The position numbers and the translations under genes were made by a program. Below the pieces are notes generated by a model that made no database searches, was not told where the DNA came from, and was given only the letters and a program-made list of their open reading frames with translations. From Candidatus Sulfopaludibacter sp. SbA3 (GTDB lineage Bacteria > Acidobacteriota > Terriglobia > Bryobacterales > Bryobacteraceae): DNA of 16,619 bases. Below, piece after piece: positions 7,749 through 16,334 of this stretch (the first letter of the stretch is position 1; each line of letters starts with the position of its first letter). The stretch is from the NCBI GenBank assembly GCA_945900935.1, contig CAMDKT010000046.1:1-16619 (forward strand). The letters are read 5' to 3'.

Positions 7749-10700
7749 ATGCGGCCGAACGCGTTTCGGGCAATCCTCTTTGTCTTTTGCGGATTTGCCG
7801 CACTCACCCAACCCTCGCCGGTCTGGAGGCGATTGTTGCCGCCAGGTTTCCATTCGCTCCCGGCTCCGGAGGCTCGCCATACCTATAGCGTGTTGGTCTC
7901 AGTCCCGATTCCCGGCGAGCAAAGGGTCGCGGGCGGCGTCCGGATCTTCGCCGGAGAAGCGCTGCTCGCAGAAAAACAGTTGAACGCCGGCGACCCGGAT
8001 CTCTATACCCTCATTCACGGCGCTTCGGCGATGCGGATGGAGTTAACCACTCCGGCCGCCGTGCAGTTGATCGATCTCGGCGTCGCTCCGCATTTGGAAG
8101 CCGAGCCGAACAACTCCTGGTCCGCCGCCAACCCGATTGAACTTGGGAAAACGATCTGGGCCTCCGGCGACGAAGCGCCCTATATCCCCGCCGCAATCAG
8201 CCTGCGGATCGAGCCGAACCCGCACGAAGACTGGTACCGTTTTGAGTGGCGCGGCGTCAAACCGCAGTTAGTCTATTTCAGCCTGGAGTTATTGGACCGC
8301 GACAACATTCCCGTCGATGTCAGCGTTCACCGGACCGAAAATGGACAACTGCGGGAGTTCGCCGAGGGCGAGGATCCTGTCACCATCCCGCACGAGGTAC
8401 AGGCGCTACCCGGCAACAAGTTCACCACGCGCATTCTAAAACAGCCTGGAACCTATTATGTCCGCGTCAAGCTCACGCATCCTTTTTACCGGCTCCGAAC
8501 CCGCGTCTACGATGCGCCGCCCTACGCCGATCCCCGCCAGGCTGTGCAGGCGGCCGTCGATTATCTGATCGGTGCCGGCGACTCCTGGCACGCCAACACC
8601 CCCCGCCGCGGCGGCCTGTTCCATCGCGTCTCCAGCAACCATCAGGAGACGACTCTGTGCGTCGCCTGCCACGCCACCCATTTCACCCAACGCGCTCAAC
8701 TGTACGCCGTTCGCCAGGGCTACAACGTTCATTACCCCCACCAGCTTTCCTTCCTCGCCGAGCGCTTCTATAACAACCCGCGGCCCTTCTACGGCTTTGA
8801 AGCCGAAGGCGCAGTCTGGTCGCGCGTCATCTCCGCTTCCGCCAATGTTCTCAGCCGGATGTCGCATCTTATGCGGATCTATGAATCGGAGCTGACCCAC
8901 GATCCGCGCCCCGCCTATCACAGCGGAGTCGCCGACTATTTAGGCCTTTATTATAAGGACCGCGTGAAGCTTCCTGGTGACGAAACCAACGGCAACACCC
9001 CCCTGGTCAGCACCTACGAGGTCGCCTGGTACTCCTGGGAGACAACGCGCGACGCCCGGCTCGCGGCGCTGATCGAACAGGATCATGAGATCAAGAACTT
9101 GATCGATCTCTGTTACCAAACGCTCGCGCTGGCGGCGATCGACAAATCCCGCCACGCCGCCAAAATCCAAGCAAACGCCGAGCGATTGCTGCAACTCCAG
9201 CGCCCCGACGGCCAGTGGTCGGCGCGTTTTGACGAAAAATCGTTCCCGGTGGAGTTCCAGACCGGCCACGCCCTGTGGGCGCTGCACGCCGCGGGCATTC
9301 CGCGCGACAATCCCCAAGTGGCCAAAGGTCTGGGCTATCTGCTGAGCCGTCAACAGCCCTTCGGCGGCTGGCTGGATCCTCTGCAGACCTACGAAAACTT
9401 CCGCACGCCGTTCCGCGAAACACAGATGGCTGTTTTGGCGCTCAGCGCCTATTATCCAGCCCAAACCGCCGGGCCGAAATGGGGACGGACACCGGACGGT
9501 CCGTTAAAAACGCTCGATGATCTAAATGAAATTTGGGATGTTCCCGATCCGGCGCGTTTACGCGAAATTGAAGCGTTGACAACCGTCCCGGAGCCCATGT
9601 TCCGTGCTCAGGCGCTGGAAACATTGGGGCGACTCGGCCGCGCCGAATCGCTGCCCGTCATCGCCGCGAGGCTGGACGATCCCAGCAAACTCGTGATGCG
9701 CGCCGCCGCCTGGGCCATGCGGCAGGTCTACAGCCGCCGTCCCGAGGCGTCAACGCAACCGCTGTTAAACGCCCTGCAATCCAACGGCGAACGCGAACGC
9801 TGGTCGGCGACCCGCGTCTTCGCCAGCCATTTTTCGGCGCTCGCCAAACGCGATGCGTTCGCCCCTATTCTTGCTAAGCGGATCGGCGACCTTAGCCCCG
9901 CTGTGGCCATGCAAGCCGTCAAAGCCGCCTGGCAGTTTTGGTATTGGACCCCCTCGCTTCCGTCGCGCGAGATTCTCGAAGACGCCATTCTCGCCGCCAT
10001 GGCCAAGCCCCAGCACCCCTGGGTGGAACGTAGCTTGAAGGAAGCCGTCTACAACCTCGCCGACGAAAACATCCGCTATTTATACAATAACTGGGTCCCG
10101 GGCTTGGCCCTTCCGGCCGACCGCGAACGCGCCATCCGCGGCCGATTGTCGATCGAAGACCGCCTAGCCGCGAAGTTCGCCAAAATCCTCGAAACCGGCG
10201 ATCGCCAACAGGTCCAATGGCTCCTTGCCGGCCTTAGCGAATTCGAACTGCGCCGCGGCGACGTGTACGACCCCACCGCGGACCGCTCCGCCAAGTTCAA
10301 CGGCATCTATAACCGCATCGGCAACGACGTCGAACAGATCGTCTTCTTCGGTGCCGCGAATGACCGCATGGCGAAAGCGCTCGCTCCCCATCTGAAAAGC
10401 GACGATCCGGAAACCCGCCGCCTGGCCCTGCTCGCCGGGCAGATGTTGCGCGATGCCGCCTTCGGCGAAGTTTCCAAAATCGCCGGCCTGCCCAACGCCG
10501 CCCGCGATCCCATTCTGCAAGCCGTCAATGCCGCTCAACCCGCGCCTCCGCCCAGAGCCGCCGGCGCTCGCGCCCGCGCCGGTACCGCCCGCCCGGATGA
10601 CGATTACTTCCGCGGCTACGTGGAACCCGTTCTCACCACCCGCGGTAAGGACGGCCAGGCCTGCGTCCACTGCCACGCCACGCATACGCTCTTTAACGCC

Positions 10701-10898
10701 ACCCTCGGCACCGCCAAAAACGTAATCAACGCCGAAGACCCCGAAAGCAGTCTGCTGCTGGTCAAACCCACCTCGACCGCCGAAACCGAAGGCGTCGTCA
10801 ACGCCAGCAAAGCCGCTCACGGCGGCGGCGTCCGTTTTGAGAAAGGCTCGCCGGAATACAATACGATTCTGAATTGGATTCGCGGTACAAAACCCTAA
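7749..10898 (+). CDS. secreted multidomain di-haem protein: PPC, CxxCH, toroid-like and HEAT segments, CxxCH
   Basis: This 1049-residue protein has a hydrophobic leader (MRPNAFRAILFVFCGFAALT). At residues 117-165 it carries a PPC-type signature (EAEPNNSWSAANPIELG, later DWYRFEW), usual in secreted bacterial proteins. The first haem-c site is CVACH, with C304, C307 and H308. Around 478-540 two QW-like motifs (QRPDGQW and QQPFGGW) suggest an alpha/alpha toroid of the terpene-cyclase/prenyltransferase fold. From about 614 onward helical HEAT-like repeats follow (MFRAQALETLGRLGRAESLP). A Pro/Ala/Arg linker leads to a C-terminal cytochrome segment with CVHCH (C972, C975, H976), in the style of Planctomycetes cytochrome c domains. 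It is probably a periplasmic or extracellular redox protein; its substrate is unknown. No Asp-rich cyclase catalytic motif is seen, so a scaffold role for the toroid is as likely as catalysis. ATG 7749 follows the TPR gene by 16 bp, with GGGGA upstream. Codons turn C-ending from here. Confidence 0.8.
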   Translation: MRPNAFRAILFVFCGFAALTQPSPVWRRLLPPGFHSLPAPEARHTYSVLVSVPIPGEQRVAGGVRIFAGEALLAEKQLNAGDPDLYTLIHGASAMRMELTTPAAVQLIDLGVAPHLEAEPNNSWSAANPIELGKTIWASGDEAPYIPAAISLRIEPNPHEDWYRFEWRGVKPQLVYFSLELLDRDNIPVDVSVHRTENGQLREFAEGEDPVTIPHEVQALPGNKFTTRILKQPGTYYVRVKLTHPFYRLRTRVYDAPPYADPRQAVQAAVDYLIGAGDSWHANTPRRGGLFHRVSSNHQETTLCVACHATHFTQRAQLYAVRQGYNVHYPHQLSFLAERFYNNPRPFYGFEAEGAVWSRVISASANVLSRMSHLMRIYESELTHDPRPAYHSGVADYLGLYYKDRVKLPGDETNGNTPLVSTYEVAWYSWETTRDARLAALIEQDHEIKNLIDLCYQTLALAAIDKSRHAAKIQANAERLLQLQRPDGQWSARFDEKSFPVEFQTGHALWALHAAGIPRDNPQVAKGLGYLLSRQQPFGGWLDPLQTYENFRTPFRETQMAVLALSAYYPAQTAGPKWGRTPDGPLKTLDDLNEIWDVPDPARLREIEALTTVPEPMFRAQALETLGRLGRAESLPVIAARLDDPSKLVMRAAAWAMRQVYSRRPEASTQPLLNALQSNGERERWSATRVFASHFSALAKRDAFAPILAKRIGDLSPAVAMQAVKAAWQFWYWTPSLPSREILEDAILAAMAKPQHPWVERSLKEAVYNLADENIRYLYNNWVPGLALPADRERAIRGRLSIEDRLAAKFAKILETGDRQQVQWLLAGLSEFELRRGDVYDPTADRSAKFNGIYNRIGNDVEQIVFFGAANDRMAKALAPHLKSDDPETRRLALLAGQMLRDAAFGEVSKIAGLPNAARDPILQAVNAAQPAPPPRAAGARARAGTARPDDDYFRGYVEPVLTTRGKDGQACVHCHATHTLFNATLGTAKNVINAEDPESSLLLVKPTSTAETEGVVNASKAAHGGGVRFEKGSPEYNTILNWIRGTKP

Positions 10899-10903
10899 TC
10901 ACC

Positions 10904-11569
10904 ATGCTCCGTCACCCCGCTGTGCCCTATGTCCTGCCGTTTGCCGTCTTCCTCCTGTTCCTGGCGTTGCAGCCCTATAATCCGCTGCCCGGCCCAGTGG
11001 AGCAGGTCGTCCGTGTCGCCATCCTCACCGCCGTCATCTGGTACTTCTCTCGCCCAGTCCTCGACTTGCGGCTGGCCTCCCCGTTGACGACCGTAGCCTT
11101 CGGAATCGCCGTTTTCATCCTCTGGATCCTCCCCGATATCCTCTTCCCCGGCTACCGCGGCCATTGGCTCTTCACTAACTCCGTCACCGGCGCCGTATCG
11201 AGTTCCATTCCCTCTGAAGATCTCCGCTCACCCCTCGTCCTCATCTTCCGCACCATGCGCGCGGCCCTGCTCGTCCCCATCATTGAGGAACTCTTCTGGC
11301 GCGGCTGGCTCATGCGCTGGCTCGATAATCCGGACTTCGAAAAAGTCCCCTTCGGCCGTTACGCTCACCAGGCATTCTGGATCTCGGCGGCGCTTTTCGC
11401 CTCCGAACACGGTCCCTACTGGGACGTCGGCCTCCTCGCCGGCGTGGCCTATAACTTCTGGGCGATCCGCACCAAACGCCTCGGCGACTGCGTGCTCGCC
11501 CACGGCGTCACCAACCTCTGCCTATCGGTCTACACCATCGCCACCGGCAAATGGGAATACTGGATGTGA
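10904..11569 (+). CDS. CPBP-family intramembrane protease, exosortase-associated type
   Basis: This 221-residue polytopic membrane protein contains the three CPBP (CAAX protease/bacteriocin-processing) motifs: EE-x3-R in EELFWRG (E128, E129, R133), the F-x3-H motif in FASEH (H169), and H-x3-N in HGVTN (H200, N204). These form the intramembrane glutamic protease site. The N-terminal segments (LPFAVFLLFLAL, TVAFGIAVFILWILPDILFPGYR) and overall length match the CAAX prenyl protease-related subfamily found with exosortase/PEP-CTERM systems (TIGR03008). The substrate is unknown, and no CAAX-like or PEP-CTERM sorting signal is visible on the neighbouring proteins. ATG 10904 is five bases after the stop of the haem protein, and its own stop overlaps the rlmH start, so it lies within a tightly coupled transcript. 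Confidence 0.85.
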   Translation: MLRHPAVPYVLPFAVFLLFLALQPYNPLPGPVEQVVRVAILTAVIWYFSRPVLDLRLASPLTTVAFGIAVFILWILPDILFPGYRGHWLFTNSVTGAVSSSIPSEDLRSPLVLIFRTMRAALLVPIIEELFWRGWLMRWLDNPDFEKVPFGRYAHQAFWISAALFASEHGPYWDVGLLAGVAYNFWAIRTKRLGDCVLAHGVTNLCLSVYTIATGKWEYWM

Positions 11570-11985
11570 AGATCTTCGTTTATTTCATCGGCCGCCCCAA
11601 GGACACCCACGCCAACGCCATCGCCGATGACTTCCTCGCTCGCGCCAACCGCTTCGCGCCCTGCGAAATGCGCGAGATCAACCCCGCCAAATTCGACATC
11701 TTCACACGCCATCCCGCCGCTCGTAAAATCTTTCTCGATCCGCTCGGCAAGGAACTCGATTCCCCAAACTTCGCAAAAATTCTCGACACCGCCGCCATGC
11801 AGGGTCAGGATCTGGTCTTCCTCATCGGCGGTCACGATGGCCTGACCCCCGAACTGCGCCAAAAAGCCGATCTCCTGCTCTCCCTCGGCCGCATGACATG
11901 GCCCCACGAACTCGCCCGCGCCATGCTCGCCGAACAGATCTATCGCGGTTTCGCCATTCTAAAGAATCATCCGTACGTGCGATAA
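11566..11985 (+). CDS. rlmH: 23S rRNA (pseudouridine1915-N3)-methyltransferase RlmH
   Basis: This 139-residue SPOUT-family methyltransferase uses S-adenosylmethionine to methylate pseudouridine 1915 in helix 69 of 23S rRNA, on the assembled ribosome. Hallmarks are the glycine loop FLIGGHDGL (85-93), the segment SLGRMTWPHELAR (106-118) and the C-terminal HPYVR. The N-terminus MKIFVYFIGRPK matches the family when the start is GTG 11566. An in-frame ATG at 11551 would add five residues not expected in the family. The GTG overlaps the TGA of the protease gene (GTGA), implying translational coupling. At 139 residues it is shorter than the E. coli protein (155), but the cofactor knot is intact, so it should be active. 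Confidence 0.93.
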   Translation: MKIFVYFIGRPKDTHANAIADDFLARANRFAPCEMREINPAKFDIFTRHPAARKIFLDPLGKELDSPNFAKILDTAAMQGQDLVFLIGGHDGLTPELRQKADLLLSLGRMTWPHELARAMLAEQIYRGFAILKNHPYVR

Positions 11986-12004
11986 GCGATAATGAAAAGT
12001 AGAT

Positions 12005-12862
12005 ATGGCTTGGTGGAACCGAAAAGCTCCTAGCGTTACCCCGATTCCGGACGAAGAACGCCGCGTTAAGACCGAAGGGCTCTGGGAAAAGTGCGACGGC
12101 TGCGGCCAGATTATCTGGAAAAAAGAACTCGACGACGCCCAGCAGGTCTGCACCAAGTGCGGCTACCACTTTAAGCTGAGCGCCGAAGAGCGCCTGCGGA
12201 TGCTCTTCGATGACGGCGCATACGAGACCTTTGATCGCGGTCTCCGCTCCACCGACCCGCTGGATTTTGTCGACTCCAAGCCGTACAAAGACCGGCTCAC
12301 CGCCATGCGCAAAGCCACCGGTCACGCCGACGCCATCATCGCCGCCGCCGGCAACCTCCTCGGCCGCCGCCTCCAGATCTGCGCCTTGAATCTCCGGTTC
12401 GTCGGCGGCAGCATGGGCGCCGTCGTCGGCGAAACCATCGCCCGTTCCATTGATCGCTGCCTGGCCGAAAAATGCCCCCTCGTCATCGTCTCCGCCTCCG
12501 GTGGCGCGCGCATGCAGGAGGGCGCGGTCAGCCTCATGCAGATGGCCAAAATCTCCGCCGGCCTCATGAAATTGGATGAGGCGCGGCTCCCCTACATCAG
12601 CGTCATGACCGATCCCACCACCGGCGGCGTCACCGCCAGCTTCGCCATGCTCGGCGATCTGAACATCGGTGAGCCCGGCGCGCTGATCGGTTTCGCCGGC
12701 CCGCGCGTCATTGAACAGACCATCCGTCAAAAACTCCCCGAAGGCTTCCAGCGCAGTGAATTCCTGGTGAAACACGGCTTTCTCGATGCAGTGGTCCCCC
12801 GCTCGGACATGCGGCAGTACATCGCCCAATCGTTCGACTTTTTCTGCGGACCCCTAAAGTGA
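12005..12862 (+). CDS. accD: acetyl-CoA carboxylase carboxyltransferase subunit beta
   Basis: This 285-residue protein is the beta subunit of the carboxyltransferase, which together with AccA transfers the carboxyl group from biotin on AccB to acetyl-CoA, making malonyl-CoA for fatty-acid synthesis. The N-terminal zinc ribbon is complete: C30-x2-C33 and C49-x2-C52. The crotonase-like core shows FVGGSMGAVVGE, the SGGARMQEG loop and DPTTGGVTASFAMLGD, with GFAGPRVIEQT near the C-terminus. Length is normal. It starts at ATG 12005, 19 bp after rlmH, with only a weak purine-rich stretch (gaaaagtag) upstream. The end overlaps the next gene by 4 bp. accA and folC, common neighbours of accD elsewhere, are not present in this window. 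Confidence 0.97.
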   Translation: MAWWNRKAPSVTPIPDEERRVKTEGLWEKCDGCGQIIWKKELDDAQQVCTKCGYHFKLSAEERLRMLFDDGAYETFDRGLRSTDPLDFVDSKPYKDRLTAMRKATGHADAIIAAAGNLLGRRLQICALNLRFVGGSMGAVVGETIARSIDRCLAEKCPLVIVSASGGARMQEGAVSLMQMAKISAGLMKLDEARLPYISVMTDPTTGGVTASFAMLGDLNIGEPGALIGFAGPRVIEQTIRQKLPEGFQRSEFLVKHGFLDAVVPRSDMRQYIAQSFDFFCGPLK

Positions 12863-14415
12863 AACTCCTTCTTTTCCTCCTCGCGTTGACGGCCGCGGCC
12901 GCCGATTTCGACGTGCTCATTCGCAACGGCCGTGTGATTGACGGCACCGGCAACCCCTGGTACCGCGCCGACGTCGGCGTGAAGAACGGCCGCATCGCCG
13001 CCATCGGCAACCTCGCCGCCAAGTCGGCCGATTCAACCATCGATGCCGCCAATCGCGTCGTTACCCCCGGATTCATTGACGTTCACACCCACGTCGAGGG
13101 CGCTGTCGAACTCAATCCCATGGGCGCCAATTATCTGCTCGACGGCGTCACTACCATCGTCACCGGCAACTGCGGCGGCTCCCGCGTCGATCTCAAAACC
13201 TGGTTCGAAAAGCTCGAAACCATCAAGCTTGGACTCAATCTCGCCACGCTCATCGGCCACAACTCCGTGCGTAGCGAAGTCATGGGCGCCGCCAACCGCC
13301 TCGCCAACGACGAAGAGATCGCCAAGATGCAGGCCCTCGTCGACAAAGCCATGCAGGATGGCGCCGTCGGCTTCTCCACCGGCCTCATCTACATCCCCGG
13401 CACATATTCCGACACCCGGGAAGTCGTCGCCCTCGGCCGCGCCGCCGGTAAATACAACGCCGTTTACGCCAGCCATATGCGCGACGAAGGCGCCAAGGTT
13501 AAGGATGCCATCACCGAAGCCGTCACCGTCGGCCGCGAAGCCGGTCTCCGCGTCCAGATCAGCCATTTCAAAATCGACACCCCGCGCCTCTGGGGCTCCA
13601 GCAAGGACTCTATCGCCCTCGTCGAAGAGTTCCGCAAACAAGGCGTGGATGTCGTCGTCGACCAATATCCCTACGATCACTCGTCCACCAACCTCGCCAT
13701 CACCCTGCCCAGTTGGGCCCTCGCCGACAACCCCAAAGCCGTCGAGGAACGCCTGAATAGCCCCGAAACCCGGCAGCGCGTCGCCACAGAAATGAAGCTG
13801 CGTCTGGCCGAATTAGGGCACAAAGACTTCTCCTACGCCATCGTCGCCAACTACGGTGCTGACCCCGCCCTCAACGGCAAAAACATCTCCGAAATCAACA
13901 AAGCCGCCGGCCGCCAGGCCACCCTCGATAACGAAGTCGAAACCATCCTCCAAATGATCGTCAAAGGCGGCGCGCAAATGGTCTATCACTCTATGGGAAT
14001 GGAAGATGTCGAGCGAATTCTACGGTACCCCAACACCGCCATCGCCTCCGACGGCGGCATCCGCGAGTTCGGCTCCGGCATGCCCCACCCCCGCAGCTAC
14101 GGCACCAACGCCCGCGTCCTCGCCGAGTTCGTCCGCGTCCGCGGCACCCTCACTCTCGAAGACGCCATCCGCCGCATGACATCTCTCCCGGCGCGCACTT
14201 TCCGCTTCAACGATCGCGGCCTCTTGCGCGTTGGCTTCGCCGCTGACCTCCTCATCTTCGACCCCGCCAAAGTCAAAGACCTTTCCACCTACCCCGACCC
14301 ACACCATTACTCAGAAGGATTCGACCACGTCTTCGTCAACGGAGTTGCCGTGGTCAACGAAGGGAAATTGAACGAGAACCGGCCCGGCCGGATTCTTCGC
14401 CATAACGCGGAATGA
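12859..14415 (+). CDS. secreted N-acyl-D-amino-acid deacylase-like amidohydrolase
   Basis: This 518-residue metal-dependent amidohydrolase belongs to the D-aminoacylase/dihydroorotase-like group, whose members hydrolyse N-acyl-D-amino acids. Metal-site features are present: H76-x-H78 (in DVHTHVE), the bridging cysteine C105 (TGNCGG), H206 (YASHMRDE), H236 (ISHFK) and catalytic D398 (IASDGG). PHPRSYGT at 409-416 is also typical of the family. The first 15 residues (MKLLLFLLALTAAAA) form a signal peptide, placing the enzyme in the periplasm, where D-amino-acid derivatives could come from cell-wall turnover or the environment. The exact substrate cannot be read from the sequence. GTG 12859 overlaps the accD stop (GTGA), and the end overlaps the ABC-F start (ATGA). 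Confidence 0.88.
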   Translation: MKLLLFLLALTAAAADFDVLIRNGRVIDGTGNPWYRADVGVKNGRIAAIGNLAAKSADSTIDAANRVVTPGFIDVHTHVEGAVELNPMGANYLLDGVTTIVTGNCGGSRVDLKTWFEKLETIKLGLNLATLIGHNSVRSEVMGAANRLANDEEIAKMQALVDKAMQDGAVGFSTGLIYIPGTYSDTREVVALGRAAGKYNAVYASHMRDEGAKVKDAITEAVTVGREAGLRVQISHFKIDTPRLWGSSKDSIALVEEFRKQGVDVVVDQYPYDHSSTNLAITLPSWALADNPKAVEERLNSPETRQRVATEMKLRLAELGHKDFSYAIVANYGADPALNGKNISEINKAAGRQATLDNEVETILQMIVKGGAQMVYHSMGMEDVERILRYPNTAIASDGGIREFGSGMPHPRSYGTNARVLAEFVRVRGTLTLEDAIRRMTSLPARTFRFNDRGLLRVGFAADLLIFDPAKVKDLSTYPDPHHYSEGFDHVFVNGVAVVNEGKLNENRPGRILRHNAE

Positions 14416-16334
14416 TTTCGCTCAACGCCGCCGGAAAACGCTTCGGCCCCAAACTGTTATTTGAAGACGTCACGTGGCTGGTGACCCCGCAGGAAAAAAC
14501 CGGCCTCGTCGGAGGCAACGGCACCGGAAAAACGACCCTCCTGAAAATCCTCTCCGGCGTCGAAGACCTCGATTACGGCACCATCAGCTTCACCAAGGGA
14601 ATGACCATCGGCTACCTCCCGCAGGACGGTCTCTCTCTACGCGGACGCACCGTCTTCGCCGAGTGCATGAGCGTCTTCGACGACCTCCTCGACATGGAAG
14701 TGGAGATGGAGTCGCTCACCCATAAGATGTCGGAGCTCGACCCCGAAAGCCCCGAATACCTCGCCGTCGCCGATCGCTTCCACCGCGTCGAAAACGAGTT
14801 CACTACCCGCGACGGCTACTCCGTCGAATCGCAGGTCGGCATGGTCCTGGACGGCCTCGGTTTTGCGAAGGAAGACTGGCGCCGCCCCACCGAAGAGTTC
14901 TCCGGAGGCTGGCAAATGCGCATCGCCCTCGGCAAACTGCTGCTCCAAAAGCCCAACCTTCTCCTCCTCGACGAACCGACGAACCATCTCGATCTCGAAG
15001 CCCGCAACTGGCTCGAAGACTATCTCGTCAACTACCCCTACGCCTACGTAATGATCTCCCACGATCGTTATTTCCTCGACACCACCGTCAAGCGCATCAT
15101 CGAGCTTTGGAACAAAAACATGCACTTCTACAGCGGGAACTACGAAAAGTACCTGCAGCAGAAGACCGAACGCCGCGAGCAATTAATATCCGCCTACAAG
15201 AACCAGCGCGAACGCATCGAAGCTCTGGAAGCCTTCATCAACCGTTTCCGCGCCCAGGCCACCAAAGCCAAACAGGTCCAGAGCCGAATCAAGGAACTCG
15301 AAAAAATCGAGCGCATCGAAATCCCCAGCGACGAGAAGACCATTCACTTCTCCTTCCCCCAGCCCAGACCCTCCGGCCGTAATGTCGCCGAGTTCAACGG
15401 TGTCTCCAAATCCTACGGCGAGAAGCACGTTTTCAGCGGTGTCAACTTCGTCATCGAGCGCGGCGAACGCATCGCCCTCGTCGGCCACAACGGCGCAGGC
15501 AAATCCACCCTCATCAAACTCCTCGCCGGCATTGAGCCCGTCACAAAAGGCGAATTCACCCTTGGCCACAACGTCGATCTCGACTACTTCGCCCAGGATC
15601 AGTACAAAGAGCTCGATCCCGAAGCCCGCGTGCTGGATGATTTAACCGGTCTCGCCGGCTTGAAAACACAAACCGAACTCCGCAGCCTGCTCGGCTGTTT
15701 CCTCTTCAGTGAGGACGACGTTTTCAAGCGCATCGGCGTATTGAGCGGCGGCGAACGCAATCGCTACGCCCTCGCGAAAATGATGCTGCGCCCGTCGAAC
15801 TTCATCCTCCTCGACGAACCCACGAACCACTTGGACATGCGCGCCAAGGACATTCTGCTCAACGCCATGGCCACCTTCAGCGGCACCGTCGTCTTCGTCT
15901 CGCATGATCGCTATTTCATCGACAAGCTGGCGACGAAGGTCTACGAAGTCGGCGATGGCGGCGTCGAAGTCTATCCCGGCGACTACGAAGAGTACATGTG
16001 GCGCAAAAGCGGCGGTTCGCAAAAGCTCGACGCCGAACTCACCCAGCGCCACCAGCCTCCGCCGCAGGTAAAAACAGCCGTCATCGAAACCGCGGCCAAA
16101 AAGAAGATCAACCCCATCAAGCTCAAGCAGCTACAGGACCGAGTCGTCCAGCTAGAAGCGGACATCGCCAGTACCGAAGCAAAAGTGACGGAAACCGAAG
16201 TCGGCCTGGCCAACTATTCGAACGCCGAAGAATCCGCGCGTCTCGGCACGGACCTCGCCGCCCTCCGCTCCAAACACGAAAAGCTGATCGCCGAATGGGA
16301 AACGACATCGGAAGCGCTTGGCGAAGTCTCTTAG
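14412..16334 (+). CDS. ABC-F family ATPase (ribosome-associated, Uup/YdiF-like)
   Basis: This 640-residue soluble protein has two ABC ATPase domains and no membrane segments, the ABC-F architecture; such proteins bind the ribosomal E site and act in translation or antibiotic resistance. The first domain has Walker A GGNGTGKT (34-41), signature FSGGW (163-167), Walker B LLLLDEP with D187/E188, and SHDRYF. The second has GHNGAGKST (358-366), LSGGE (444-448), FILLDEP with D468/E469, and SHDRYF. The charged linker at about 245-310 corresponds to the P-site tRNA interaction motif. A Lys/Glu-rich coiled coil at about 563-636 resembles the C-terminal arm of Uup-like members. All ATP-site residues are intact. 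Subfamily assignment (Uup, YdiF or YheS type) is uncertain. ATG 14412 overlaps the preceding stop by 4 bp, with no strong ribosome binding site of its own, suggesting translational coupling. Confidence 0.93.
   Translation: MISLNAAGKRFGPKLLFEDVTWLVTPQEKTGLVGGNGTGKTTLLKILSGVEDLDYGTISFTKGMTIGYLPQDGLSLRGRTVFAECMSVFDDLLDMEVEMESLTHKMSELDPESPEYLAVADRFHRVENEFTTRDGYSVESQVGMVLDGLGFAKEDWRRPTEEFSGGWQMRIALGKLLLQKPNLLLLDEPTNHLDLEARNWLEDYLVNYPYAYVMISHDRYFLDTTVKRIIELWNKNMHFYSGNYEKYLQQKTERREQLISAYKNQRERIEALEAFINRFRAQATKAKQVQSRIKELEKIERIEIPSDEKTIHFSFPQPRPSGRNVAEFNGVSKSYGEKHVFSGVNFVIERGERIALVGHNGAGKSTLIKLLAGIEPVTKGEFTLGHNVDLDYFAQDQYKELDPEARVLDDLTGLAGLKTQTELRSLLGCFLFSEDDVFKRIGVLSGGERNRYALAKMMLRPSNFILLDEPTNHLDMRAKDILLNAMATFSGTVVFVSHDRYFIDKLATKVYEVGDGGVEVYPGDYEEYMWRKSGGSQKLDAELTQRHQPPPQVKTAVIETAAKKKINPIKLKQLQDRVVQLEADIASTEAKVTETEVGLANYSNAEESARLGTDLAALRSKHEKLIAEWETTSEALGEVS

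Noticed and set aside
11822..12829. 335-codon minus-strand open frame across rlmH and accD
   Set aside because: It reads as Gly/Ala/Asp-rich low-complexity sequence antisense to two unmistakable conserved genes. It is a shadow of GC-rich wobble positions.
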